Shown here: one piece after another, positions 1 through 6,596 of the stretch | Layout: each line of letters begins with the position of its first letter | Numbering within the stretch: the stretch's first letter is position 1 | NCBI GenBank assembly: GCA_031270565.1 | Contig: JAISXJ010000092.1 | Location: 1-7,636, forward strand | From: Prevotellaceae bacterium | GTDB lineage: Bacteria > Bacteroidota > Bacteroidia > Bacteroidales > Paludibacteraceae | DNA length: 7,636 nt | Direction of reading: 5' to 3' | The notes under the pieces: model-generated | The model's database searches: none | What the model saw: only the letters and a program-made list of their open reading frames with translations | Told to the model about the DNA's origin: nothing | Program-made: the position numbers and the translations under genes

Positions 1-24
1 CCCTACACGACGCTCTTCCGATCT
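1..24 (+). other. Illumina TruSeq adapter remnant (not genomic)
   Basis: The first 24 bases match the 3' end of the Illumina TruSeq read-1 adapter, ending in the diagnostic GCTCTTCCGATCT. This is library-construction sequence left on the contig end. The lptC frame reads through the junction, so a translation starting at base 1 would carry artificial residues. No reverse-complement adapter is present at the right end. The match is to a sequence I know from memory and has not been checked by search. Confidence 0.97.
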
Positions 25-26
25 GC

Positions 27-629
27 TGTCGTAACTCGTTTTTCTCATACAATACGGTTGCCTTTGTGGCAATTGTCGTGCTGTTTGTAACTATTGCCTG
101 CAACTCAAAACCGCACATAACCGACTCCGTCAGCGACAGGACAATCGCCCCACGCCTCAATGCTACCGATATTATGACCATCATTTCCGATTCCGGCATC
201 ACGCGCTATCGCATTACAACCCCCCAGTGGTTAGTTTATGACAAGGCGGAAGAGCCTTTTTGGGAATTTCCGCAAGGCTTGCATTTCGACAGGTTTGATG
301 AAAAATATAATGTGGATGCTCAGATAGATTGTCGTCACGCTTTTTTCTATGACAACATACAGTTATGGGTGCTCACCGACAGCGTTAGAGCAACCAATTT
401 GCAGGAGGAGCGTTTTGAAACGGAAAAGTTATACTGGAATCAGAAAGAGGAACGTATCTATTCGGATTCAACCATAACCATCTATAAACAGGGGCTGAAG
501 ATTATCGGTTTAGGCTTTGAATCGAACCAGACAATGACCAATTACCGTATCATTCAACCAACAGGCATTATTCCCGTAGATGAGGATGAGAACGAAGCAA
601 CGGAAACGCTTGCCGTATCCGCCGAATGA
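27..629 (+). CDS. lptC: LPS export ABC transporter periplasmic protein LptC, 5'-truncated
   Basis: LptC is the bitopic or lipid-anchored periplasmic component of the Lpt bridge. It takes LPS from the LptB2FG ATPase complex in the inner membrane and passes it to LptA. About 200 residues are readable. Upstream of the GTG at 66 the frame stays open to the adapter junction and encodes RNSFFSYNTVAFVAIVV, i.e. a basic residue followed by the hydrophobic core of a signal sequence, so the GTG is internal and the true start lies off the contig. The core ends in TIAC-N, a plausible lipobox with Cys at nt 99-101. Recognisable Bacteroidetes LptC blocks follow (numbered from the GTG): SDSGITRYRI (41-50), WEFPQGLHFDRFD (66-78), EKLYWNQKEERIYSDST (120-136) and GLGFESNQTMTNY (148-160). 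The tail is acidic (VDEDENEATE). The fold expected from the family is a twisted beta-jellyroll. The assignment rests on motif recognition only. Confidence 0.88.
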   Translation, partial: CRNSFFSYNTVAFVAIVVLFVTIACNSKPHITDSVSDRTIAPRLNATDIMTIISDSGITRYRITTPQWLVYDKAEEPFWEFPQGLHFDRFDEKYNVDAQIDCRHAFFYDNIQLWVLTDSVRATNLQEERFETEKLYWNQKEERIYSDSTITIYKQGLKIIGLGFESNQTMTNYRIIQPTGIIPVDEDENEATETLAVSAE

Positions 630-672
630 TTATGACAATGTGCAGGTTTTTTGAGATAAAATTGAAAAATCC

Positions 673-692
673 GACATCGAAAGGTGTCTTTT
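673..692 (+). terminator. Small hairpin with short T-run after lptC
   Basis: GACATC (673-678) pairs with GGTGTC (683-688) around a GAAA tetraloop, six pairs including one G-U, and TTTT follows at 689-692. It lies 44 bases after the lptC stop and fits a weak intrinsic terminator. The short stem and tail make its efficiency doubtful. Confidence 0.45.
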
Positions 693-739
693 GAGGCGTG
701 ATGAATCTTATACAGGATGCAGAAAGATGATTTATTTTA

Positions 740-768
740 TTGACAAATAGATTCTTATGATATTTTAG
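740..768 (+). promoter_or_regulatory. Candidate Bacteroidetes-type promoter for ppiD
   Basis: TTG at 740-742 is followed after 18 bases by TATTTTAG at 761-768, one mismatch from the Bacteroidetes -7 consensus TAnnTTTG. Element order and spacing agree with the known -33/-7 architecture. It would start transcription near 774 and give a leader of about 80 bases ahead of the ATG at 856. It sits downstream of the lptC terminator-like hairpin, consistent with separate transcription. The region is AT-rich, so chance matches are common. Confidence 0.35.
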
Positions 769-855
769 CGGAACTATTGTGCGCTATGTATTTTTTTGTA
801 CATTCGCAACCGCAAATTTCAGGTAATTAAACAACTATTTTATATATATTTTTGT

Positions 856-2985
856 ATGGCAACATTAGGAAAAATCAGAGAAAGAGGCGTTTTGCTGCTC
901 GTCATTGTTGGATTGGCGCTTCTCGCATTTATCATTGGAGACTTTATTTCTTCAGGCACTACGTTTTTTCAACAGGCAAAAGCAAATGTCGGCAGTGTGA
1001 ACGGTGAAAAAATCGGCGCAGAGGATTTTATGGCGGCAATCAACCAGCGCACAACAGTTTACACGATGGAGTTGGGCAACGAGTCAACGCTTACGGATGA
1101 AATGTCCGAGCAAATTCGTCAGGAAACATGGGAAAGTCTCATTCGCGAGAATCTCATCAGCGCCGAAACGGAGGCTATCGGTATGACGGTTGGACGTGAG
1201 GAGCTTCGCGGATTGATTCTCGGAGACAATCCAAATCCTATTATCACAAGTCGTCCGCTGTTTATCAACCAGCAGACCGGAGTGTTCGACAAACGTACTC
1301 TTGTAGAATTTTTATCTGCAATAGACAGTGAGGAAATTGCATCGCAAATAGCTCCCGACCAACTGGCAAATTTGAGAGAATACTGGCGTTTTATTGAGCA
1401 TTTTATAAAGATAAACCGTCTGGAAGAAAAATACAGTTATCTGCTCTCAAAGATGATGGTCAACAATTCATTGGATGCTAAAAATGCTTTTCAAGGCGCT
1501 GTAACGTCTGTGAATCTGGTTTATGCCCTTAAACCTTATTTCGCCATTGCCGACAGTGTTGTTTCCGTTACCGATAAAGAGATAAAGGCGCTTTATAAAA
1601 CTAAAAAAGAGACGTTTAAAATTGAGCGAAACGTCAGTCTGTCGTATGTTACTTTCTCCATACAACCATCACAGGAAGATTATATTGCCGCTGAGGAGGC
1701 GCTTAATAAGGTGAAAGAGGAGTTTATCTCCGCTTCCGAAGAGGATGCCGATGCGTTGACCGACCATACATCGGATGTGCCCTATCTGGCAACGAATCTG
1801 ACGGCAGAGGATGTAGATGCCGATTTACGCGAATTTGCTTTCTCTTCTCCAAAAGGTGCGGTTACAGGTCCCATTTTCAGTGATGATACCTATAAAATGG
1901 CGCGCGTGATGGAAACCGGCATCTCCCTGCCCGACTCCATCAAGTTGCGCCGCATTGTGATAGCCCAAAATACTTTACAGGAATCTCAAGCTCAGGCAGA
2001 CAGCCTTATCGGGGCATTAAAGTCAGGCAGCGATTTTGTGCAACTGGCAGCCGGATACTCCAAAGATGAGCGTACGGCAATGCGCGGCGGTGAAATCGGA
2101 TGGGTGCGTGAAGCCCTGTTGGAGAAAGAAATTGCAGAAACTGTTTTTAACGCAGCTGTGGGAGCGCCTGTTACCGTTGCTTCGGGGAATGTTGTACAGA
2201 TATTTGAAGTAACCGAACGCAGCGCTTTTGTGCCTAAAGTAAAATTAGCGTTGATTTCGCGCAAGGTACATGCAAGCAATCGCACGCAGACGCAGTTCTA
2301 CCAGAACGCCAAGCTGTTTGCCTCTTCTGCTACAGCGAAAGATGCTGAATGGACTGCTTTAGCCGGCGAAATGGGTTATGCTGTTATTCCGGCAAACAAT
2401 GTAAACTATAATACGCCGCGTTTGAACAATCTCAAAAACAGCCGTCAGATAATCCGTTGGGCTATCGACAATGCGGTTGATGCGGTATCCGATGTTTTTG
2501 AGTGCGACAACCAGTTGGTAGTAGCTACGATAACGGCAAAAAATGAGTCTGAATACAAAACGACAGACGAGGTGCACGCGCAACTTGCCGCCGAACTGCG
2601 CAAGGAGAAGAAAGGTGAGCTTCTGCTGACCGAACTGAGCGATAAAACCATCGAAACGCTTGTTGCAGCAGAACGCATAACATCCGACACAATAACAAAT
2701 CTCACATTTAATACGCTTTACGCGGGATCACTGGGTAATGAGCCGGTCATTTGCGGCGTAGCGCCTCTGTATGACGTGGATGTAACCTCCACGCCTGTCA
2801 AAGGTAATGCGGGCGTATATCTGTTCAAAGTGCTTGCAAAAGAGGAGTTGCCGCTCACGTTCAACGTCAAGGAAGAGATAGGTAAACTTAATAATGAACG
2901 CAATCAGGGGATTGTGGGTTATTATGCCATAGAGGCGCTTAAAAAGGCTGGAAAGGTAAAAGACCAGCGTTACAAATTCTTTTAG
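856..2985 (+). CDS. ppiD: PpiD-like membrane-anchored periplasmic peptidyl-prolyl isomerase/chaperone (SurA_N + parvulin)
   Basis: A 709-residue protein of the PpiD/SurA-like family: an inner-membrane-anchored periplasmic chaperone that meets polypeptides as they leave the Sec translocon. The N-terminus MATLGKIRERG followed by a single hydrophobic helix (about 11-32) is the family's signature anchor. It fixes the ATG at 856 as the start; an in-frame TTG at 796 would only add an unlikely 20-residue extension. Residues about 44-250 form the helical SurA_N-like chaperone part (VGSVNGEKIGAEDF at 45-58). A parvulin domain spans about 360-455, with a GGEIGW core at 411-416. Flanking segments (about 255-355 and 460-560) look like further degenerate parvulin-type modules; this is inference. 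The usual parvulin ARHIL motif reads LRRIV (364-368), and the later conserved histidine is replaced near VVQIFEV, so isomerase activity is doubtful. E. coli PpiD also has an inactive parvulin domain. No Shine-Dalgarno is seen, as is normal in this phylum. Confidence 0.88.
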   Translation: MATLGKIRERGVLLLVIVGLALLAFIIGDFISSGTTFFQQAKANVGSVNGEKIGAEDFMAAINQRTTVYTMELGNESTLTDEMSEQIRQETWESLIRENLISAETEAIGMTVGREELRGLILGDNPNPIITSRPLFINQQTGVFDKRTLVEFLSAIDSEEIASQIAPDQLANLREYWRFIEHFIKINRLEEKYSYLLSKMMVNNSLDAKNAFQGAVTSVNLVYALKPYFAIADSVVSVTDKEIKALYKTKKETFKIERNVSLSYVTFSIQPSQEDYIAAEEALNKVKEEFISASEEDADALTDHTSDVPYLATNLTAEDVDADLREFAFSSPKGAVTGPIFSDDTYKMARVMETGISLPDSIKLRRIVIAQNTLQESQAQADSLIGALKSGSDFVQLAAGYSKDERTAMRGGEIGWVREALLEKEIAETVFNAAVGAPVTVASGNVVQIFEVTERSAFVPKVKLALISRKVHASNRTQTQFYQNAKLFASSATAKDAEWTALAGEMGYAVIPANNVNYNTPRLNNLKNSRQIIRWAIDNAVDAVSDVFECDNQLVVATITAKNESEYKTTDEVHAQLAAELRKEKKGELLLTELSDKTIETLVAAERITSDTITNLTFNTLYAGSLGNEPVICGVAPLYDVDVTSTPVKGNAGVYLFKVLAKEELPLTFNVKEEIGKLNNERNQGIVGYYAIEALKKAGKVKDQRYKFF

Positions 2986-3032
2986 GTTAACGCTTTTTTG
3001 AGGCGCCATAAAAAGAGCAAAAAAACGCTAAC
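2986..3032. repeat. Imperfect inverted repeat directly after ppiD
   Basis: The 15 bases right after the ppiD stop (2986-3000, with a six-T run and final G) are matched by 3018-3032 as an inverted repeat. Thirteen of 15 positions pair around a 17-base loop that itself contains the palindrome GGCGCC. It could stabilise the mRNA 3' end or act together with the next hairpin. No U-run follows the right arm, so it is not a classical terminator by itself. Confidence 0.45.
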
Positions 3033-3038
3033 TCGACA

Positions 3039-3068
3039 AATGGGTAACGTCTGACGGCGTTACCCATT
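3039..3068 (+). terminator. Perfect 11-bp hairpin downstream of ppiD, possible terminator
   Basis: Bases 3039-3049 (AATGGGTAACG) pair perfectly with 3058-3068 (CGTTACCCATT) around an 8-base loop. The following sequence is pyrimidine-rich (GTTCATGTCTTCGTTCCTTTTC) rather than a clean T-run. Its place about 55 bases after the ppiD stop suggests a 3'-end or terminator hairpin, but part of its role could be mRNA stabilisation. Confidence 0.5.
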
Positions 3069-3164
3069 GTTCATGTCTTCGTTCCTTTTCTCCCAGATAA
3101 ATTTTGGGGGTTATGCACAGAAAACACCTGACGGCGTTCTTATCCAGCAAGGAACGCAAAAACA

Positions 3165-3192
3165 TTATTCACTATTCGTTATTCCCTATTTC
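3165..3192. repeat. Degenerate 7-bp tandem repeat (four units of YTATTYN)
   Basis: Four consecutive heptamers, TTATTCA, CTATTCG, TTATTCC and CTATTTC, fit the pattern YTATTYN. Similar ATTCACTATTC-like tracts occur between genes in Bacteroidales genomes as I recall them. Function is unknown; four degenerate units could also be chance in AT-rich spacer. Confidence 0.4.
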
Positions 3193-3301
3193 TTGGCTTT
3201 TGGCTCCGGATGCTCGCTTGCGCGGGAACAACTTTTTTCATAGCATCTCAAAAAAAGAGTTAACCCTGAGATATGGCTCGCGCCGATATGAAAAAAAAGC
3301 G

Positions 3302-3309
3302 TATATTTG
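3302..3309 (+). promoter_or_regulatory. Perfect TAnnTTTG -7 element, candidate secDF promoter
   Basis: TATATTTG, followed by the GC-rich stretch CGCGCCC, matches the Bacteroidetes -7 consensus exactly, and an A-tract lies just upstream (3291-3298). No TTG is visible at the expected -33 distance. Initiation would fall near 3315, giving secDF a leader of about 145 bases that contains the hairpin at 3373-3400. Confidence 0.5.
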
Positions 3310-3372
3310 CGCGCCCTAATGCAGCCCTTTTTTTTAAAACATATACGGTCGGCAGACAGGGGACAGAAAATT

Positions 3373-3409
3373 TTAATGCTCTTTAATATGAGGGCGTTAA
3401 TTTCTTTTG
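3373..3409 (+). promoter_or_regulatory. Leader hairpin with T-rich tail ahead of secDF
   Basis: Bases 3373-3382 pair with 3391-3400 (ten pairs, two of them G-U) around a loop of about eight bases. TTTCTTTTG follows immediately (3401-3409). The shape resembles an intrinsic terminator inside the untranslated leader, about 50 bases before the secDF start, and could act as an attenuator. The weak AU/GU stem may equally be a chance structure. Confidence 0.3.
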
Positions 3410-3436
3410 TTACAAAAAATAATTATTATACCATTC
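3407..3436 (+). promoter_or_regulatory. Alternative, weaker secDF promoter
   Basis: TTG at 3407-3409 is followed after 19 bases by TACCATTC at 3429-3436, which keeps TA and two of the last four consensus bases of TAnnTTTG. Spacing is right but the -7 match is poor. It would start transcription about 18 bases before the secDF ATG and bypass the leader hairpin. Confidence 0.2.
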
Positions 3437-3458
3437 AAAAGTTTTAATTTTTTACAAC

Positions 3459-6400
3459 ATGCAAAACAGAGGATTTATTAGAGCATTTGCTATTGCACTG
3501 GCTGTAGTATGCGTATTCTATCTCTCATTTTCGCTGATAACTTACTATTATGGCGACAAGGCAGAACGTTACGCTCAGGGAGACAACAATCGGTATTTTG
3601 AATATCTGGATTCGATTGCCGGAGAAAAGGTATGGCTCAATTACACGCTCAAAGAGTGTCGCGAAAAGGAGATTAATCTCGGTCTTGACCTAAAAGGCGG
3701 TATGAACGTTACACTTGAAGTATCGGTAGCCGATGTTCTGCGCGCACTCTCCGACTACAATACATCGGAGCTGTTTACGAAGGCATTAGCCGCTACTTCA
3801 GCTCGTCAGCGTACATCGGGAGCGTCAGATTACACGGTACTTTTCAAAGAAGAGTTTGAGAAACTTGATCCGAATGCCCAACTGTCAACCATTTTCAGTA
3901 CCCTGTCACTGAAAGATAAAGTGCATCTCAACTCAACTAACGATGAAGTAATCAAGGTGTTGCGTGCAGAAGTAGAAGCAGCCATCTCCAATTCGTTCAA
4001 CGTGCTTCGCTCGCGTATCGACCGTTTTGGCGTGGTGCAGCCTAACATACAACGTCTGAATGATGTACAGGGGCGTATTCTTATAGAGTTGCCCGGCATC
4101 AAGGAGCCAGAACGTGTAAGAAAATTGTTACAGGGATCTGCAAACCTCGAATTTTGGGAGACGTACGATGCACAGGAGATTATACCCGCTTTGCAGCAGG
4201 CAAATGAGCTATTGCGTCAGCAAAACCAAAAGGGACATCAGGCAGACGCTGTTGATACATTAACCGTTGACAATTCCTCCGCCTCTCAGCCGGTTGCTGA
4301 AGCTACGCCTGAGGCGACCTCTTCCGTTGATTCGCTGGCAGCCGTTCTCAAGACAGAGCCGACAAGCGGAGACGCAGCCGGAGCCACTGACGCCGCCAAA
4401 GAAGCCGAATGGATTGCCAATAATCCGCTGTTTGCCATACTTGGAGGTCAATATCAATCGGGTCCTCAGGTGGGCGGCGTAGCAGCCAAAGATACGGCTA
4501 AGGTGATGGGCTATATAAACATGCCTCAAATCAAAAAACTGTTTCCGCGCGATTTGACACTCAAATGGACGGTGAAAGCCATTCAAACAGACAATCAGAA
4601 TAACCGTCAGGAGCGTTTTGGCTTGATTGCCATAAAAATTACCAATCGCGAAGGACGTGCGCCGCTTGCCGGTGACGTTATTACCGATGCATATACCGAT
4701 TTCGATCAGTTTAACAATGCGACCGTTAATATGCGTATGAGTCCCGAAGGCGCATCTACCTGGGCGCGTCTGACCAAAGCCAATATCGGAAAATCCATTG
4801 CCATTTCATTGGACGGGTTCATTTACTCCTTCCCAACCGTGCGCAGTGAAATTCCGAACGGACAGTCGGAGATTTCGGGTAACTTTACGCCGGAGGAGGC
4901 TAAGGACTTAGCCAACGTGCTCAAATCGGGTAAGATGCCTGCTCCCGCTCACATTGTACAAGAGGATATTATTGGACCCTCGCTGGGACAGGAAGCCATC
5001 ACAAGCGGTGTGTGGTCATTTCTTGTGGCTTTTCTGCTGGTGTTGCTGTTTATGATTTTCTATTACGGATTTATTCCCGGCATTATCGCCGACTTTGCCC
5101 TGTTTGCCAATGTCTTTTTCCTGATGGGTATTCTGGCGTCGTTTGGAGCGGTGCTCACATTGCCCGGTATCGCAGGTATCGTGCTGACGCTCGGTATGGC
5201 GGTTGACGGAAACGTACTTATCTATGAGCGGGTCAGAGAGGAGATGGCTGCGGGGAAAAGTATGAAAAAGGCTATTGCCGACGGCTTCAGCAAAGCCATT
5301 TCGGCAATTGTAGATGCGAATGTTACCAGCCTATTAACCGGTATTGTGCTGATTATCTTCGGTTCGGGTCCGGTGTATGGCTTTGCCGTTACGCTGGTTA
5401 TCGGTATCTTCACATCATTCTTCTCGTCGGTATTCCTTACCCGTATGATGCTGCAGCAATATGCCAACAGAAAAACTGCCAAAGATTTGGCTTTCACAAC
5501 CAAATTCACCGAAAAGTGGTTTCAGAATGCAAAGGTTGACTTTATCGGCAAACGCAAAATCGGCTATGTCATATCTGTTGCCGTCATTGTTGTCTGTCTG
5601 GTGTCAATCGGTACAAGGGGGATGAGTTTGGGCGTGGATTTCACAGGCGGACGTAACTACGTGGTTCGTTTCGACCAGACCGTTAATGTTGAGAATGTCA
5701 GAGAAATGCTTGAAGACGCTTTTGAAAATGCCACTGTACAGGTAATTACCTTTGGTAGCGACAATCAGGTACGTCTGTCAACCAAATATAAAATTGATTA
5801 CGCAGACCAGACTGTAGAAGATGAAATTGAGGAGACTCTTTATAATCAACTCAAACCGCTGCTCAAAGAGGATGCCTCATTAGAACAGTTTAAGGAGCAA
5901 AATATTATGAGTTCTCAAAAGGTGGGTCCGACCATTGCCGATGACATTAAGACATCCGCTATCTGGGCGGTGCTGTTCAGTTTGCTGGTGATTGCCGTGT
6001 ATATTCTGATACGTTTCCGCGATGTTGCCTTTTCGGTCGGAACGCTGGTTGCTCTGGCGCACGATGCGTTAATTTTGTTGGGAATTTATTCAATATTCTA
6101 CAGCATTGCGCCATTCTCAATGGAAATGGATCAGAATTTCATTGCTGCCCTTTTGACCTATTTGGGGTATTCGGTGAATGATACGGTGGTTATTTTCGAC
6201 CGTATTCGTGAGAATGTAGGACTTTATCCCAAGCGCGACAAAAAAGAAATCCTCAACGAATCGCTTAACGACACCCTCAGTCGCACGTTCAGTACCTCAA
6301 TGAGTGTCTTTATCGTGCTGATTGCCATATTCCTCTTTGGCGGCGAAACCATTCGCGGATTTGTGTTTGCGCTGCTGATGGGATCTATTTTAGGCGTTTA

Positions 6401-6503
6401 CTCCACTCTCTATGTTGCCGTGCCTGTGGCTTACGATATGATGCTGGTCAAGAAAAAACAGCCCCGTAAGTCGCTTGCTTCTGTAACGAACTCAAGAAAG
6501 TAA
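3459..6503 (+). CDS. secDF: Protein translocase subunit SecDF (SecD-SecF fusion)
   Basis: A complete 1014-residue fusion of SecD and SecF, the usual arrangement in Bacteroidetes. SecDF sits with SecYEG in the inner membrane and uses proton flow to pull translocating proteins into the periplasm. The SecD half has TM1 (about 8-29), the motif LGLDLKGG (74-81), a large periplasmic P1 domain containing NVLRSRIDRFGVVQPNIQ (181-198), then TM2-TM6 (about 517-663). These include GMAVDGNVLIYERVREE (579-595), whose Asp583 corresponds to the proton-relay Asp of TM4. The SecF half has TM7 (about 701-717), LGVDFTGGRNYVVRF (724-738), the P4 domain, and TM8-TM12 (about 832-992), with LGYSVNDTVVIFDRIREN (902-919) and Asp908 as the second relay Asp. 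Residues about 245-320 form a Gln/Ala/Ser/Thr/Pro/Glu-rich low-complexity insert in P1. ATG 3459 is chosen because TM1 follows directly; no Shine-Dalgarno is present. The gene appears monocistronic and ends 30 bases before a strong terminator. Confidence 0.97.
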   Translation: MQNRGFIRAFAIALAVVCVFYLSFSLITYYYGDKAERYAQGDNNRYFEYLDSIAGEKVWLNYTLKECREKEINLGLDLKGGMNVTLEVSVADVLRALSDYNTSELFTKALAATSARQRTSGASDYTVLFKEEFEKLDPNAQLSTIFSTLSLKDKVHLNSTNDEVIKVLRAEVEAAISNSFNVLRSRIDRFGVVQPNIQRLNDVQGRILIELPGIKEPERVRKLLQGSANLEFWETYDAQEIIPALQQANELLRQQNQKGHQADAVDTLTVDNSSASQPVAEATPEATSSVDSLAAVLKTEPTSGDAAGATDAAKEAEWIANNPLFAILGGQYQSGPQVGGVAAKDTAKVMGYINMPQIKKLFPRDLTLKWTVKAIQTDNQNNRQERFGLIAIKITNREGRAPLAGDVITDAYTDFDQFNNATVNMRMSPEGASTWARLTKANIGKSIAISLDGFIYSFPTVRSEIPNGQSEISGNFTPEEAKDLANVLKSGKMPAPAHIVQEDIIGPSLGQEAITSGVWSFLVAFLLVLLFMIFYYGFIPGIIADFALFANVFFLMGILASFGAVLTLPGIAGIVLTLGMAVDGNVLIYERVREEMAAGKSMKKAIADGFSKAISAIVDANVTSLLTGIVLIIFGSGPVYGFAVTLVIGIFTSFFSSVFLTRMMLQQYANRKTAKDLAFTTKFTEKWFQNAKVDFIGKRKIGYVISVAVIVVCLVSIGTRGMSLGVDFTGGRNYVVRFDQTVNVENVREMLEDAFENATVQVITFGSDNQVRLSTKYKIDYADQTVEDEIEETLYNQLKPLLKEDASLEQFKEQNIMSSQKVGPTIADDIKTSAIWAVLFSLLVIAVYILIRFRDVAFSVGTLVALAHDALILLGIYSIFYSIAPFSMEMDQNFIAALLTYLGYSVNDTVVIFDRIRENVGLYPKRDKKEILNESLNDTLSRTFSTSMSVFIVLIAIFLFGGETIRGFVFALLMGSILGVYSTLYVAVPVAYDMMLVKKKQPRKSLASVTNSRK

Positions 6504-6532
6504 CCGTCAGGAAAAACGTATAATAAAACGTA

Positions 6533-6572
6533 AAAAACAGGAAGTTTCCCGCTGAGGAGACTTCCTGTTTTT
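6533..6572. terminator. Strong bidirectional intrinsic terminator between convergent genes
   Basis: Bases 6533-6545 pair perfectly with 6560-6572 (13 bp, A5 at the left end and T5 at the right). The stem continues inward with four more pairs (6546-6549 with 6556-6559, one G-U) to a 6-base CGCTGA loop. The T-run ends the secDF transcript, and the A-run becomes a T-run on the minus strand, where the surface-protein gene stops 24 bases earlier. One structure can therefore serve both genes. Confidence 0.9.
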
Positions 6573-6596
6573 ATGAAATAACAACAGAACAGTTAT

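Larger units (their letters stand above)
3319..3447 (+). other. Candidate 42-codon leader ORF upstream of secDF
   Basis: ATG at 3319 opens a frame that ends with TAA at 3445-3447, 11 bases before the secDF ATG. The peptide begins MQPFFLKHIR, has a hydrophobic segment LMLFNMRALISFV (19-31) and ends NNYYTIQKF. The leader hairpin lies inside the frame. Short secretion-monitoring leader peptides are known upstream of sec genes in other phyla (SecM before secA, VemP before secDF2, ApdA/ApdP), but none of their arrest motifs is seen. There is no ribosome binding site, and an ORF of this length can arise by chance, so this is a hypothesis and not an established gene. Confidence 0.15.
2986..3458. other. 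473-base intergenic region between ppiD and secDF
   Basis: No convincing protein gene lies here. In order it holds the imperfect inverted repeat at 2986-3032, the perfect hairpin at 3039-3068, an 11-base direct repeat CTGACGGCGTT (3051-3061 and 3128-3138), a degenerate heptamer repeat at 3165-3192, a perfect TAnnTTTG element at 3302-3309, a 42-codon ORF at 3319-3447 and a hairpin with a T-rich tail at 3373-3409. An open frame at 3113-3319 has no recognisable content and includes the heptamer repeat, so it is treated as non-coding. The spacing suggests that secDF is transcribed on its own. Confidence 0.6.

Noticed and set aside
66..68. GTG as the lptC start codon.
   Set aside because: The same frame continues upstream with a basic residue and hydrophobic residues that complete the signal sequence, up to the adapter junction.
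847..854. A perfect TAnnTTTG match (TATTTTTG) just before the ppiD start codon.
   Set aside because: Transcription from it would begin inside or after the ATG at 856, and no TTG lies at the -33 distance. It is probably a chance match in AT-rich sequence.
3271..3290. A small hairpin (GGC/GCC with flanking ATAT pairs) next to an A-tract, considered as a minus-strand terminator.
   Set aside because: On the minus strand the T-run comes before the hairpin rather than after it, so it cannot work as an intrinsic terminator.
3113..3319. A 68-residue open frame between ppiD and secDF (MHRKHLTAF...), whose stop overlaps the ATG at 3319 as TAATG.
   Set aside because: It has no recognisable domain, contains the degenerate heptamer repeat and lacks a start context. 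Its sequence reads like translated intergenic repeat.
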